Shown: in pieces, positions 24,950 to 36,074 of the stretch
Layout: each line of letters starts with the position of its first letter
Position numbering within the stretch: position 1 is the stretch's first letter
From: Laburnicola sp. R22_1
Taxonomy: Eukaryota; Ascomycota; Dothideomycetes; Pleosporales; Didymosphaeriaceae
Reading direction: 5' to 3'
DNA: 64,000 bases
Assembly (NCBI GenBank): GCA_014281115.1
Contig: JACONQ010000001.1
Span: 1,054,001 to 1,118,000, forward strand
Translations under genes and position numbers: made by a program
The notes under the pieces: generated by a model
What the model saw: only the letters and a program-made list of their open reading frames with translations
Databases searched by the model: none
Told to the model about the DNA's origin: nothing

Positions 24950-26850
24950 AGATTACTGACGATGAATGACTAGATAGCAGACAGATCACTATCCTCTTAG
25001 CGAGCTTTAATGCTATCGCAGCCTCCTACTACTTAGACCCAAACACATACCCACTACGTGACTCCGCGATCCTTGATTCTAGCACAACCTGCCACATCTT
25101 CAATAACATTGATCGCTTCGTCTTATGGCGACCACCGTCGCCAGGAGACTTCGTATGGGCGGGATCATCACGAGCATGGATAAGGGGATATGGGAGTGTC
25201 CATCTTCACGTCAAGAGTAAGGAGGGAAATTGCTCAGTAAGGTTAGACAACGTCGCCTACTGTCCTGGTCTACTTTGCAACCTAGTGTCCTTCCGATTAC
25301 TCCAAAGGCAAGGCCTCTGGTGGGACACCAAGTTAGACCCAACAACAATCAGGAGACGAGACAATACGATCCTGGCCGAACTCCAAGAAATCTACGATCA
25401 ATGGGTACTGGAGTTCATACCAACATCAAAATTAACTTGTACCACGATCAATAGTACGTACGCTACACACAAATTTACCTCGCGCACCGCACGACGAGCG
25501 CAGAAGGTGAACGCCATCACATGGCACAAACGACTAGGCCACCCAGGCCCTCAGGCACTGGAGCACACAGTGAATCACAGTGAAGGGGTACGTATTAAAG
25601 GGTTGACTACGGTCCAATGCGACGCTTGCGGCAGATCAAAGCTTAGGCGACAAATCAGACGTCAGGCTAGACAAATCAACGATGGCCCAGGAGAGAGAGT
25701 CGCTATAGACTTTCACGACTTCGAAGACAAGAGCTCAACCAGCGAAAAGAGTATGATGCTCATCTCCGATCGTTTCTCAGGCATAGCTTGGGACTTCTAC
25801 TTTAAAGACAATCAACTAGCACGAACAATTATTAAGCTGCTGAAGGAATTTGTACTATTTATGAAAGTACAGTTCAAGGTGACTATAAAAGTTATCGAAT
25901 CCGACAATGAGATTTTCTCAGTTAAACAAGACGTTCACAGGTGGTGTGTCAATGAAGGGGTTGTTATTGAGCCTTCAGCACCCGATACCCAAGCTCAAAA
26001 TAGAGGGGCTGAACGCTCAGGGGGTGTAATCAAGGAAAAGAGCCGTGCAATGCGACTTGACGCCAACCTCCCCTGGACACTATGGCCAGAGATCACACGA
26101 GCGGCCGTATACCTGTATAATTGAACGCCAAACTACGCCAATCAATGGCAATCACCACACAAAGTATTTTTTACAACAGTTGCCTACCAAAACGGCATCG
26201 TCACCCAACCGAAGAAACCAAACCAGGCTCACCTCAGAGCCTACAGCTGTAAAGCTTTTGCCTTGACCGACGATACAAAACGCGGCAAGAGCAAGCTCCA
26301 AAGGCTCGACCCAAAGGCATGGGTTAGTTACCTAGTAGGCTATCGATCAACAAACATCTGGAGAGTATGGATACCTCCACTTAACAAAGTTATCAGCACA
26401 CGCGACGTCATCTTTGACAAAAATCAAGTGTTCTTAGGTAAACAAGAAGACCTGTTAGACAACCTCATGCACAGCACTACTAAAGAGATTGCTGCATGGA
26501 CCCAAATAGTGGAGCTACCGCCCTTACCACCAGAACATAAAAATACGGAGTCTTTCTACGAGGATAAGTCGATCATTGACTCTCACGAGGAGGACGAGGG
26601 TGCTCCAGGGTACTATCAAGGGAGGAAGATCAATTACACCTACCCAACACCACTGGAGACACCTCCGCCTGTCGCACTGCTTACCCAATCAATAGTGAGT
26701 TTCGAACAGGACCAAATTAAAAAATTACCCATAGGAACACCACAGCCAGATCAACGCGCTGTGCCATAGGCAGCCGCCTTCCTTGCAGGTACACTCGCAG
26801 GAAGTAGAGGCAAATACAAGGGGAAGCCACTCGACAAAGCTCAATTTAAT
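24950..26850 (+). pseudogene. copia copy 2 protease and integrase, broken
   Basis: The protease active site reads ILDSSTTCHIF here at about 25,070-25,100, against ILDSGTT in copy 1, so the catalytic DSG motif is altered. The frame 25,285-26,124 is open for 279 codons and holds the zinc region (HKRLGHPGPQALEH, CDACGRSK) and the integrase core (VAIDFHDF, ESDNEIF, RGAERSGGVIKEKS). A stop follows at about 26,122. A further open piece, 26,263-26,769, covers the integrase tail and linker to RT, ending at a TAG that is TGG in copy 1. Confidence 0.85.
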
Positions 26851-26853
26851 CGC

Positions 26854-28506
26854 ATGCTCGCAGCAGGCAAGAAACCCCATCAAAGTCAACTGCCGGAACC
26901 TCCATCATGCAGAACCCAAATAGATAATTATCCGTTATTCGAAATGTGGAAGGATGCCGAGCGATCCCATCTACAAAGTTACAAAGAAATGAGGTCTTGG
27001 AGCGAGGTGCCCGCAGCCTTAGTGCGATCACGCGGTCACCAGATTCTCAACTGTATGTGGGTATATACCTACAAACTTGATAAACATCACAGATTACAGA
27101 AGTGCAAGGCAAGGCTGGTAGTGCGCGGAGATCAACAACGCCATCTCACTACACAGGATACCTATGCCGCAACACTCGCAGGTAGATCATTTCGCCTGCT
27201 TATGTCAACAGCGGCTTGGTTTGACCTAGAGCTAAGCCAGTACGACGTTACTAACGCCTTCGTCCACGCGAACCTGGACAGAGAAATCTACATGCGGATG
27301 CCCCGAGGTTATACCCAAAGAGGCACCATCCTACAGTTGCATAAGGCACTGTATGGCTTACGCATCTCACCACTACTGTGGCAGAGAGAATTCACTAGTG
27401 CGCTTAAGGATCTTGGTTTTACCGCAGTCCCGCACGAACCTTGCTGTATGATCAAAGACAGCATCATCATCTTCTTCTATGTAGACGACCTCATCGTCGC
27501 ATACTCGAAAGATTAAAAGCACGCTGCCGATGCAGTGATGAAAAAGATAGGTACAAAGTTCACCCTGACTGGTGGTAACGATCTATAGTGGTTCCTAGGC
27601 ATTGAAGTCGTCAGAGACCGTGCCAACAGGCAACTCTGGTTATTACAGAGGTCCTACGTGGACAAGATCAGTCGTCTAATCGACCAACGCGACCTCAAAC
27701 ACGATACCCTAATGTCAGCAGTCGAACTGTTACCTTAAGAAGGACTCGCCACAATGGCAAAGATTAATCGGTACTAGCGGAAGGTGGGATCAATCCTCTA
27801 CGCTGCAGTAACCACGCGCCCGGACATAGCTTTTGCAAGCTCCTGATTATTGCGCTTCCTTTCAAACCCCAGCGACGACCATCACAACGCCGCCGACCGC
27901 GTACTGCTATACCTATCATCCACCCGATCACTAGGGCTACGATTTGGAGGAGCAGACACTTACGAGGTTGCGAGCGACGCGTTGTTTGCAGACAACACCC
28001 TTGATAGAAAGAGCTTATAGGGGTATATTATCAAATTGTTTGGTGGCCTTGTCGCCTGGAAGGCAAACAAACAAGACACTGTCACTACTTCGACAACTGA
28101 AGCTGAGTTGCTAGCACTTTCACAAGTTGCAAAAGAGGCACTGTTTACAGCTCGGTTAATCGATGAACTTAAGATCAAACTGTCGCTATTAACAATTACC
28201 ATCAATTGCGACAACCAACAAACTATTCGACTTGTTACTGAGGAAATCGCCAAATTGCAAACTAAGCTCAGGCATGTTGACATACACAATCATTGGCTTC
28301 GACAAGAAGTAGTACGTGGAGCTATCAAAGTCCAGTACTAGCAATCAGAAGAAATGGCAGCAGATGGTCTTACAAAAGCTCTGCCAGCCGCCATATGGAC
28401 CAAGTTCTTGAATTAACTAGGACTTGAAGACGTTAGGGGAAGGATTACCGACCAAGAGGCCGACCTCGACGAGTTAGAAGACAGGATGGAAGCTTTTGAA
28501 CTATGA
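26854..28506 (+). pseudogene. copia copy 2 reverse transcriptase-RNase H, broken
   Basis: The RT part 26,854-27,516 is open (QYDVTNAFVHA, FYVDDLIVAYSKD) and then meets TAA. Stops follow at about 27,586, 27,736, 27,775, 27,844 and 28,018. RNase H motifs (TEAELLALSQVAKEALF, INCDNQQT) are still readable at 28,036-28,341, and another TAG follows at about 28,338. Copy 1 keeps this whole region open, which makes it the better reference for the family. Confidence 0.87.
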
Positions 28507-28571
28507 GCAATAGTACAACTGCGCAAGAGATAGTTCAGCTTGGCCCTCTGAGGATCCAAGCTGAGGGGGTG

Positions 28572-28889
28572 TGTCAGATATCAGGTCACTGGAAATCACT
28601 GTGATTTCACTGTGAAATCCAGTAGTCACGTGCGTCCGATCACATGGTCTCCTTATGACGACAGTTGGTGTAACTTAGAGTGATTTCACTGTGAGATCAC
28701 TGTGAAATACACAAAGGAGACTGGCGTACTACTGTTACACTACTCCGCACTATTACTAGTGCGTCTTAGCGCTAGATAGATATTGCGTACGATAGCTGAG
28801 CTTCTCCGACAGAGATCACTCGACAATCAATTCATCATCAAATCCATCACTTTCATCTCATCTCATCAAAGATACTTACGTATCTGACA
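28572..28889 (+). repeat. 3' LTR of copia copy 2
   Basis: 318 bp, and reads the same as the 5' LTR at every position I compared. It follows the purine tract GCTGAGGGGG and is followed by the target duplication TACGG. Confidence 0.95.
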
Positions 28890-28894
28890 TACGG

Positions 28895-29205
28895 ATTGAC
28901 CCTAGGGGAGAGGTGGGGTTGCAATATACACACCCGTGTTGTGCTTTAACCGTGTTTCAACTTAACAAGCATTGGAGCTTGAGCGGCAAAACGAAGATAT
29001 GGCTCAATATTTTGGCTAGTACATAACACCATTTCGCGTTCTGTTGATGAGTTGAAAGAAAAAGCATACTCGTTAGGTAGTCTTGCTGTCAGGCACGTGG
29101 ACAAGCATTGAACAAGATGGTATTGAACTATAATTAGAATATTACACGAGCCAACTAATATGACAGCAAGGAAAGGGAGTAAGCCAGAACTTGCGAAGAG
29201 CCCAA
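28895..29205. other. intergenic stretch, copia to FAD oxidoreductase 3' end
   Basis: About 310 bp of ordinary base composition between the copia target duplication and the stop codon of the minus-strand oxidoreductase. It should include that gene's 3' UTR. No other feature seen. Confidence 0.6.
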
Positions 29206-31742
29206 CTACTCGTACACCAATTTGTCCCACAGCTCATTGGAAAATCTCCGCTGCAGCTGCTTGAGCGTCCAGCCATGCTTCAGCCCGATTTGCTCGAGCA
29301 TGTCGCGAAACTCTGGGATCTGGTCTTTGTACGCAACTTCCTTCAAGTACTTCCTGGCGTCTTGACCGTTGAATTTGAACTGATCCCATTCTTTCGCCCA
29401 GTGTGGTCTTACATTGCCACCGTAACTCATCCAAAGATCGATAACGCTTTGTGCAAAGTCATGCCACTCCTCGTCAGCAACCGCATCCGGCAAAGTCAGT
29501 ACCTCGATAGATAGCGTGCCCAGATCGTTGCCTTTTTGAGGTGCCATGAGAACATCACTCCCTGCCATAAGTCGCATCTCGAGCGCGACACGCATGGCAG
29601 ACGATGGATCTTTTTCAGTATCAGAATTCTTGTACACAAGATTAATGACATCCCACCAGGCGCGCTGTACAATGCTGAAATCTGGTTTCGTTGGATCGTC
29701 CTTCCGGGGTGGGAGCGGAATTTGAAGTTCAATGTCGCGTACGCGCATGTTCTGTACCCCTCGACGGAAGTGCAAGGCGTCCGGTAGAAGCGTCTTGTAA
29801 GTCGGAGCCTTGTTTTCGCCTAGGGTTGGTGGGAGAGAGGCCATCGCCAACGTTGCCAAAAGCTGAGCTTGCCAGTACCCAGGTATAGCATTGAAGAAAG
29901 GATTGGATGTCACAACGCCTCCCAACCAATTCTGGATCCACTGCAGGAAGACGTTGCTTTCATCAGGATAAGTTATAGCACCAGTCGGATCAGTTGTGGT
30001 GTTGAACGTGTTGGTCCATATCTTCCTTTGGTATGGGAACCAAAACCACCTGTGCGGACGTCAACATGCTACTCGTTCTCGGATTTCTCTACTTACTCGC
30101 TGTAGTAGTCATTGGCTGCGCGCTGTGTGAATCTTCTTGTAGCTGACAAGATTTGTTCATGTGCATCTGGGGCTTCAAACCAGTCGCTGCGCAGTGCCAT
30201 AGGAATCTCGTACTTGTCGAGCGGCGGAACACCGAGTCCAACATCTTCCTTGAGCGGTTTCTAAAATGGTCAGCTGCTCAGTTGCTCAGGTCCTCACACC
30301 AATGACATAAACACTCACGATGACTGCATAAGTCATGGCATCGAGTTCGAAAGTTATATGAGTTACAACACCGAGCAGACCAAATGCACCTGCTGCAGCT
30401 TTGAGTTGATTAGGATCGTCGACGGTTTGAAGTTGCCCATTGCAGTCAACATATTCGATTCGACGAACGTAATCGGATAGGGTCTTGTGCGAGATACCAG
30501 CGCCATGGCAGATAGGTCCGTTGACACCACCGATAGTAACCTGCAGAGGGCTTAGAATTCGAGATAATATAATTGTAAAGGACTTTATAGAGGACTTACT
30601 TCAACAAGGATCACATCAGCGGGCAGTGACCATGCGTTGCCCGCGATAGCCCATCTCCGGAACTCCTCATTCGTTACGGAAACACCCACGCGACACAGTC
30701 TCTTCTTGCCCGGCACAGTTTCTTCCTTGAGCTCGATGGATTTAAGCTCTGGTACAGTTGTTGAGTCATACTCCCCTGGGATAAGCGAAGTAGGGTCTGG
30801 AAGCGTATCGACAGTATTCAGGTTGACGAACGAGATGAAGAGTTCGTTGTCTTGTGAAAAGATAGGACTCCAGCTGTGTCGGTAGCCCGCACACCTCACC
30901 CGATAGTTGTTTGCGGCTGCGAAGTGCACAATTCGCTGAACGCCACGGACAGTAGTAGGTAGGAAGGTGAACTTTGGCGAGTTGTGGACTGTTTGTCCCC
31001 AATTCGAAAAAGGGACTTCGCTGTAGCACTAGATAAAAATTAGAGTAAGGACGATAGCGAGTACTGACGTAACATAGGCGAGAACTGCTGATACGATCCG
31101 GAGAACTCATAGAAAGGATGGAGAATATGTGTAACGACGAACCGAGAATGCCTTACCTCTACAAGTTTGGTGTCTTTTGCATCCTCGTAAATAATCGGTA
31201 GACTCTTCACGTGCTTGTGCTTAGGATGGAAGACGTCGTTAATAGCTGCTTTCAGGTCGATTGAGCAAACAAACAGCTTTTTCAACTCTCTAAGCAATGA
31301 GAAGTGATGTTCGACGGGCGGGCTTTTATGGATGTCAACACGAAACTCCTTGCCGTTGACAACACTCTTTGCATCTTTCCCATCCACAAAATCGTTGATC
31401 TGCTTCCTTAGTTCTTCGCTGGCAATTTTACCAATTGCCTGACAAAACGGGAAGTCAGTAAAAGTAAACCATGCTTAATCTGAGACTACATACCGTTTCA
31501 TATGCCAAAGTATGTCTGAACGTTCGAAGGAACCCGCGGATCTGGATTTGAGGATCGAATGTCTCAGCTATGACAGGCTCCAGCACCTCGGCTTTCAACG
31601 CTGGATAATCAATGTTGTTGAACTTTTCGGCGTAGTCTTCGACATGATCCAGGATCTCATTGAGGATATGGGTTCGTTCGAGATGATCTCGATTGAGCAA
31701 ACGTTCTATGATGGCTTCAGCCTGGAGAGTGCGTGTTTGCAT
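29206..31742 (-). CDS. FAD-linked oxidoreductase, aldonolactone-oxidase type
   Basis: Six exons give 729 codons in consistent phase: 31742-31494, 31438-31157, 31028-30600, 30540-30319, 30260-30097 and 30049-29206. All five introns (47-128 bp) are GT-AG. The FAD-binding PP-loop is seen as RCAGYRHSWSPIF at about residues 222-234. A second FAD-domain block is TIGGVNGPICHGAGISHKTLSDYV. The C-terminal half matches the D-arabinono-1,4-lactone oxidase (ALO) domain, with the typical PHWAKEW motif. The family oxidises sugar lactones or sugar alcohols with O2; the substrate here is unknown. About 200 residues precede the FAD domain, more than in yeast ALO1. An upstream in-frame ATG at 31,895 is possible, but the chosen Met begins a helical segment with better context. 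Family call sure, substrate not. Confidence 0.87.
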
Positions 31743-32698
31743 TTCGTTTCTTCGGTAGGTTTTTGCAGTAGGTGAAGAGGTGGGGTGTAAGATTGACAGA
31801 GGATCGGAGCTGTGAGGCCTAACTGAAGAGGCCAGCTTATATAATGATGTGGGTAAACAATGTCCGGTAAACACCTGCTGGGTGCTCCTTCCCACAGTAC
31901 GAACACGAGACTAGGCCGTTCTTGGACACAGAGCGAGGGGGCCGATTCGGTCTCGTCAGATACGCTTGCGGGGCGGAAGATGATCAGAATTCTAACCTTT
32001 TGGTTCTTCTAAACTCAGAACATAGCGAGCTTATGTACGCCATCAGGCGAAAGGTGTATCTCCAGGGTTGTGGCACAGCTCATCTTGGACTGGAGGTCAA
32101 ATTCTAGGCAGCTGAAACTGACTGATTGCGACACATGCAAGGGGGTGTGAAGGTATCTCACGCGACCCAATAATGATCAGCAATTCTCAGCCATCTTCGT
32201 TACACGGTGCCTTCACCTGCTAATGAGAGTGAGGAGACCCGTATAGGCCGGGACCCAATTATTTCAGGCGGTATGCAAGTCGAAAGCAGACCGAATCATG
32301 ATTTAAACAAGTAAATGCTATCTTAACAATACCTTGCTCAGCATTTATCGTGATTCCGGCCCTTTCGGCGTGATCATGTCGCAAAATCTTTTTGTTACAC
32401 AAAGAAGTCACATTCGTATCAGGAAGAGAAACATCGCAGACCTTTTGGCGTACGGTACAACGCTGTAAGGGAAAGCTGTGGGTGTGCTGAAAACGCATTG
32501 AAAAAAGGTAAAGCGTCACATTCGTATAACAGCCATATGGGTCTGCGTCCGCATTGTGGCGGCGATAAAATAAGCCACGGAACCTAGATTCAGCTCAAAA
32601 GAATTCTCAATTCGAGAGATATGTGTTCAGCCAGGGCTGAGGGGCGGTCAGCAGGCCAGACCCGAGTTGAGGTCAGCAGAAGAGGCGGCACTCCATTA
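31743..32698. other. intergenic stretch with the oxidoreductase promoter
   Basis: No convincing gene. The proximal part should carry the promoter and 5' UTR of the minus-strand oxidoreductase. Short open frames (31,922-32,107 and 32,259-32,519) show no family resemblance or codon bias. The stretch ends at the TA target site of the large palindrome. Confidence 0.6.
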
Positions 32699-33399
32699 AC
32701 GTGTCCGTGCGCGTGATGCGCCACTTCGCGTGATGCGCCGCTTTTTACTAGGAAAATCAAGAAAAACAAGGAAGTTTAAAGCAGTATAACTCTTTAACTA
32801 CCTTTCCTTTTTAAAATCTTCCTTTATTAAAGTTATTAAGAAAGACCATCTCTATAACTTTAGAATTTTAGTTTTCTAATAATAATTAGTTTTAAGAAAA
32901 AGTATAAAGTCCTAAAATTCAAGTCCCTAAAATTTAAAAATAATACTTTTTTAGGTATAAAGTATACTATTTAGAACACATTTTATATTAGGTTCTTTTT
33001 AATAAAACTCTTAACTAAAAAGTTAGATTATCTTTTTATTTTTTTAAGAAAAATAAATTAGGAAAGATAATCTATCTTCTTAAGTAGCTCTTTATAAGAA
33101 AAAGTTCTAATACAAAATATATTCTAAATAGTATACTTTATACCTAAAAAGTATTATTTTTAAATTTTAGGGACTTGAATTTTAGGACTTTTATACTTTT
33201 TCTTAAAACTAATTATTATTAGAAAACTAAAATTCTAAAGTTATAGAGATGGTCTTTCTTAATAACTTTAATAAAGGAAGATTTTGAAAAGGAAAGGTAG
33301 TTAAAGAGTTATACTGCTTTAAACTTCCTTGTTTTTCTTGATTTTCCTAGTAAAAAGCGGCGCATCACGCGAAGTGGCGCATCACGCGCACGGACACGT
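32699..33399. mobile_element. 701-bp near-perfect palindromic element with TA target duplication
   Basis: The sequence is an inverted repeat over its whole length, with arms of about 340 bp and a short centre near 33,050 that itself folds. It is flanked by TA on both sides (32,697-32,698 and 33,400-33,401), as expected for Tc1/mariner-pogo insertions. The termini read ACGTGTCCGTGCGCG and its complement. Each end carries two copies of the 12-mer GCGTGATGCGCC. The arms are AT-rich between GC-rich ends. No coding capacity. Best described as a giant foldback or MITE. Confidence 0.9.
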
Positions 33400-33401
33400 T
33401 A

Positions 33402-33898
33402 TCCGATTGGTCGACGCGGACGGCACAGGGAAAAGCTCAAATGTCTGCCTGCTCACAATGAGGAGGGGCATGGTTACAATTAGAAAAGGCGGTGACTTGT
33501 TGCATGTATTGGTTCTCACACTTTTGAAGGCGCGTTGCTGACCTTCGGGAAACACGGGAAGGTGGTGTACACGTGAATCATACATATTCTTAGTAAGCTT
33601 CATCACATGTCTTTCCCTTAGCCACATACCTTGCCAACTGGATAAATCCCAGAATCTTACTCGGGTGGAACAATATACTTGGCCCTAACGGTTACTTCGT
33701 TAATTTTTGGCGAGAAAGCCGTGTAAACCAGTTCTATTCGAAAAAGAACCGGCTCGATGGCAAGGGGCCAAGTACCTAGTAAGGTACCAAATTCAATCCT
33801 TCCCAGCTGGTACACAGAAAAAAAGGTTATAGCTAGATTTTCTTCTGCCATAGTATAGTTGCGGGATGCAGCTTTGTTCACAAAAAAAATCCTTCCCT
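33402..33898. other. intergenic stretch between palindrome and P450 relic
   Basis: No supported gene. Short open frames on both strands lack any recognisable motif. The region beyond the P450 heme motif (minus strand, towards 33,660) should have held the P450 C-terminus, but I cannot read one. Confidence 0.5.
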
Positions 33899-34543
33899 CT
33901 ACAAATTAGAGCCGAAAAACCGGCCAGGGCATGCTTGTCGCCCGTACCCCAAATGCAGACTTCCATCGTACGAGGACGCGAACTGAAGACCATTGTGGTT
34001 CTGTAACGGATCCAAGCGCATGCGCTCAAACCGGAAGCCGTCGAACGTCTTCGCCAACGAAAAACTATACACAGAGTTAGCACCCACTGGAGGGATGTCG
34101 AACTTTGAGGTGCCATACATCGCTTGTAGCGTGGCCACAGCTGAAGGTATTGCTAGACACGTTTTTGATCTCTGCAAGGAACTTTGCCGGCAGGACAAGT
34201 GACAGCCGGTCTAGTGAAGGTAATCTGAAGATTTTGTCCGGGTACTGCATCGCTGTTAGTATGTACCACGGATAGGCGTGTGCAATGTGGTACATACCAT
34301 AGCGAACGCATCATCATTAAAAGTTGCGCCATTAAAGAACCAACCCAGCCCTGCTCTAATTGCTGGGAAGGTGTACGAGTATATGTATCCAGCAAGGGGA
34401 TCATTCTGCTCTGGATCCCTAAACATAACAAACATTCTTGCGACAATGTTGAAGACTGGTATGAGAATCAAACAAGAAAGAAGGGTAGGTCGAATGTGTA
34501 GACGTTGGCGGTCTTGCGCGAAGTCAACTTGGGTATGATTCAT
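33899..34543 (-). pseudogene. cytochrome P450 relic
   Basis: On the minus strand, the frame ending at 33,899 contains the P450 heme-binding motif LGYGRQACPGRFFGSN, with the Cys that would ligate heme. Just before it is the typical block DGFRFERMRLDPLQNHNGLQF. Upstream (towards 34,540) the frame 34,256-34,543 (RDPEQNDPLAGYIYSYTFPA) may derive from the same protein, but the link needs a frame change and stops intervene. A stop follows the heme motif at once, and the conserved helix after it is missing. About 1.5 kb of P450 would be expected and only about 600 bp is readable. The gene was probably for secondary metabolism or detoxification. Confidence 0.75.
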
Positions 34544-35281
34544 GCTTGTTGAAGAGTCACAAGAATTAACCCTTGGTCGAATATGGACGGTAACATGTGT
34601 GAACCGTTACGCTCAGCATAGAACTTTCTAGTCGTACCGCATCACTTGAACTCATCATACAAGGACTCTAAATTGACTCGGAGAACAGTAAAATTTCCAG
34701 AAGAGTCATTTGAGAGATCATGACCCCCCGATGCCTTCCGAATCACACTGTCTCGGACTTTGATATCAGAAACTTGTGGGGGCTAGGGCAAATCTCAGAA
34801 TGGAAGTGGGACAGAAGAACAAATTGCATAAGCACAGCCCACCCGGGCAGACAACAGAACATTCAGCACATGCAACCCTGCATACATGTATGCGGCGTTG
34901 CGGCGTAAGCGGCGAAAGTAACATACTCGCCCGGATAATTCACACATGAACCAATGTTGCTGGGGTCCCAATCCACCGGAAGCCATTCCTACTCGGCCCC
35001 TTGCGGCTGATACTCAGTTTTTCTTCGTTTTCTTCGAAAAAGGGAGCACGGCCAAGGGGCTGAGTAATTAGAAAATGTCTGTCCTTTAAGGTTATACTTG
35101 TGCTAATAACTAAATGTAGCCTGTTATCAACTTTCAAATCCTCCAGGAAGGTGTAGATGCAGTGGAGGAGGTTCTCACAGCACCTTTCACGGCCCTTGGG
35201 CCCATCGTTTCACATTGAGAAGGTGGAGACTACTGTGACATTTCCCGATGGACGGGCAATGATAACGAGGGGCCCGTCTGC
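34544..35281. other. gene-poor stretch between two enzyme relics
   Basis: No gene supported. A fragment on the plus strand at about 35,205-35,290 (IEKVETTVTFPDGRAMITR) could be part of the FAD domain of the following relic in another frame, but this is weak. The rest shows nothing. Confidence 0.5.
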
Positions 35282-35755
35282 CAGAGACTCGATCTCGCAA
35301 ACATCCGATTCCCCATTGACCTTCAGATCTACGACATCCCGGCTCAACGGCGCGTCTACGACCTTTTTGCTGCTACACTGAAGCGAACGCCGCCACTCAG
35401 AAATTCCCTTGTTCTTTTCGAAGGATACTCTCTGCAGGGCGTCAAGGCGATTCCTCAGGAAAACACGGCGTTCCCTCACCGCGAGAGAAATTTGCTCGTT
35501 GCACCATTGCTCATCTACAAAGAGCAAGGCGACGATCTTAACAAGCAGGCTGAAGAATTTGGCACACAGTTACGCGACATCCTCTACAATGCCAGTGGTC
35601 AGTCTGAGTTGCACGCATATGTCAACTATGCATTTGGCAACGAGGGACCCAAGGCTTGGTACGGATACGAGCAGTGGCGCCAGGACAAGCTGGCCACTCT
35701 GAAGAAAAAGTATGACCCGAAGCGAAGGTTCAGCTTTTACGCGCCAATAGCCTAG
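35282..35755 (+). pseudogene. C-terminal fragment of a berberine-bridge-type FAD oxidoreductase
   Basis: About 157 codons are open to the stop at 35,755. The end reads YVNYAFGNEGPKAWYG, then a KYDPKRRF motif, which is the BBE (berberine bridge enzyme-like) C-terminal domain of FAD-linked oxidases. Upstream are DLANIRFPIDLQIYD and NLLVAPLLIYKEQG in the same frame. The N-terminal FAD-binding PCMH domain (about 250-300 residues) is absent: the frame meets stops before 35,280. Either the gene has lost its 5' part or an intron-rich start is unreadable; I favour truncation. Such enzymes are common in secondary-metabolite clusters, and the P450 relic next door fits that. Confidence 0.78.
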
Positions 35756-35792
35756 ATAGTTCAGCTGAGTGTATAGGTTGCGCCTCCCCCGC

Positions 35793-35982
35793 TATGAAAT
35801 AATTCGTGACCGATGCTAAGACCCCTAGACAGCTAACAATGCAGTATACAAACTATATTTTTTTAGTTTAGTTAATATAGCTAAAGGAAGCGTATAGAGG
35901 TATTTCTAGCTTATAGGCCACTTTATAGGTGCTGTGTTGACTTTGAAGCTATCTTGGCATCGGACACGAATTATTCCATGGG
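35793..35982. repeat. short inverted-repeat element, copy A
   Basis: The left end reads ATGAAATAATTCGTGACCGA and the right end is its complement with few changes (ATCGGACACGAATTATTCCA). The inside has AACTATATTTTTTTAGTTTAG. About 190 bp with no coding capacity. The same sequence recurs 280 bp further on as copy B. Terminal repeats extend a few bases into CCCCC-rich flanks on both sides. Confidence 0.72.
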
Positions 35983-36074
35983 GGTGCCTCCGACGCATCC
36001 TGCAACTGCCATGCCTTCCCAGCTGGCTGAAGTCCGCCAAAAGCTAGAAAGGGTAAAAGAGCCCCACAGCACCC

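Larger units (their letters stand above)
23359..28889 (+). mobile_element. Ty1/copia retrotransposon, complete copy (copy 2)
   Basis: The element has two 318-bp LTRs and the 5-bp target duplication TACGG on both sides (23,354-23,358 and 28,890-28,894). Order inside: gag, protease, integrase, reverse transcriptase, RNase H, then the purine tract GCTGAGGGGGTG. The LTRs read as identical, which implies recent insertion, but gag and pol contain many stops, for example TGA at 23,797-23,799, CAA-to-TAA near 24,940 and TAG at about 27,586. It lies at the edge of the repeat block, next to the first host gene. Confidence 0.96.

Noticed and set aside
31922..32519. Small open frames between the oxidoreductase and the palindrome
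   Set aside because: 60-86 codons each, without family resemblance or conserved context.
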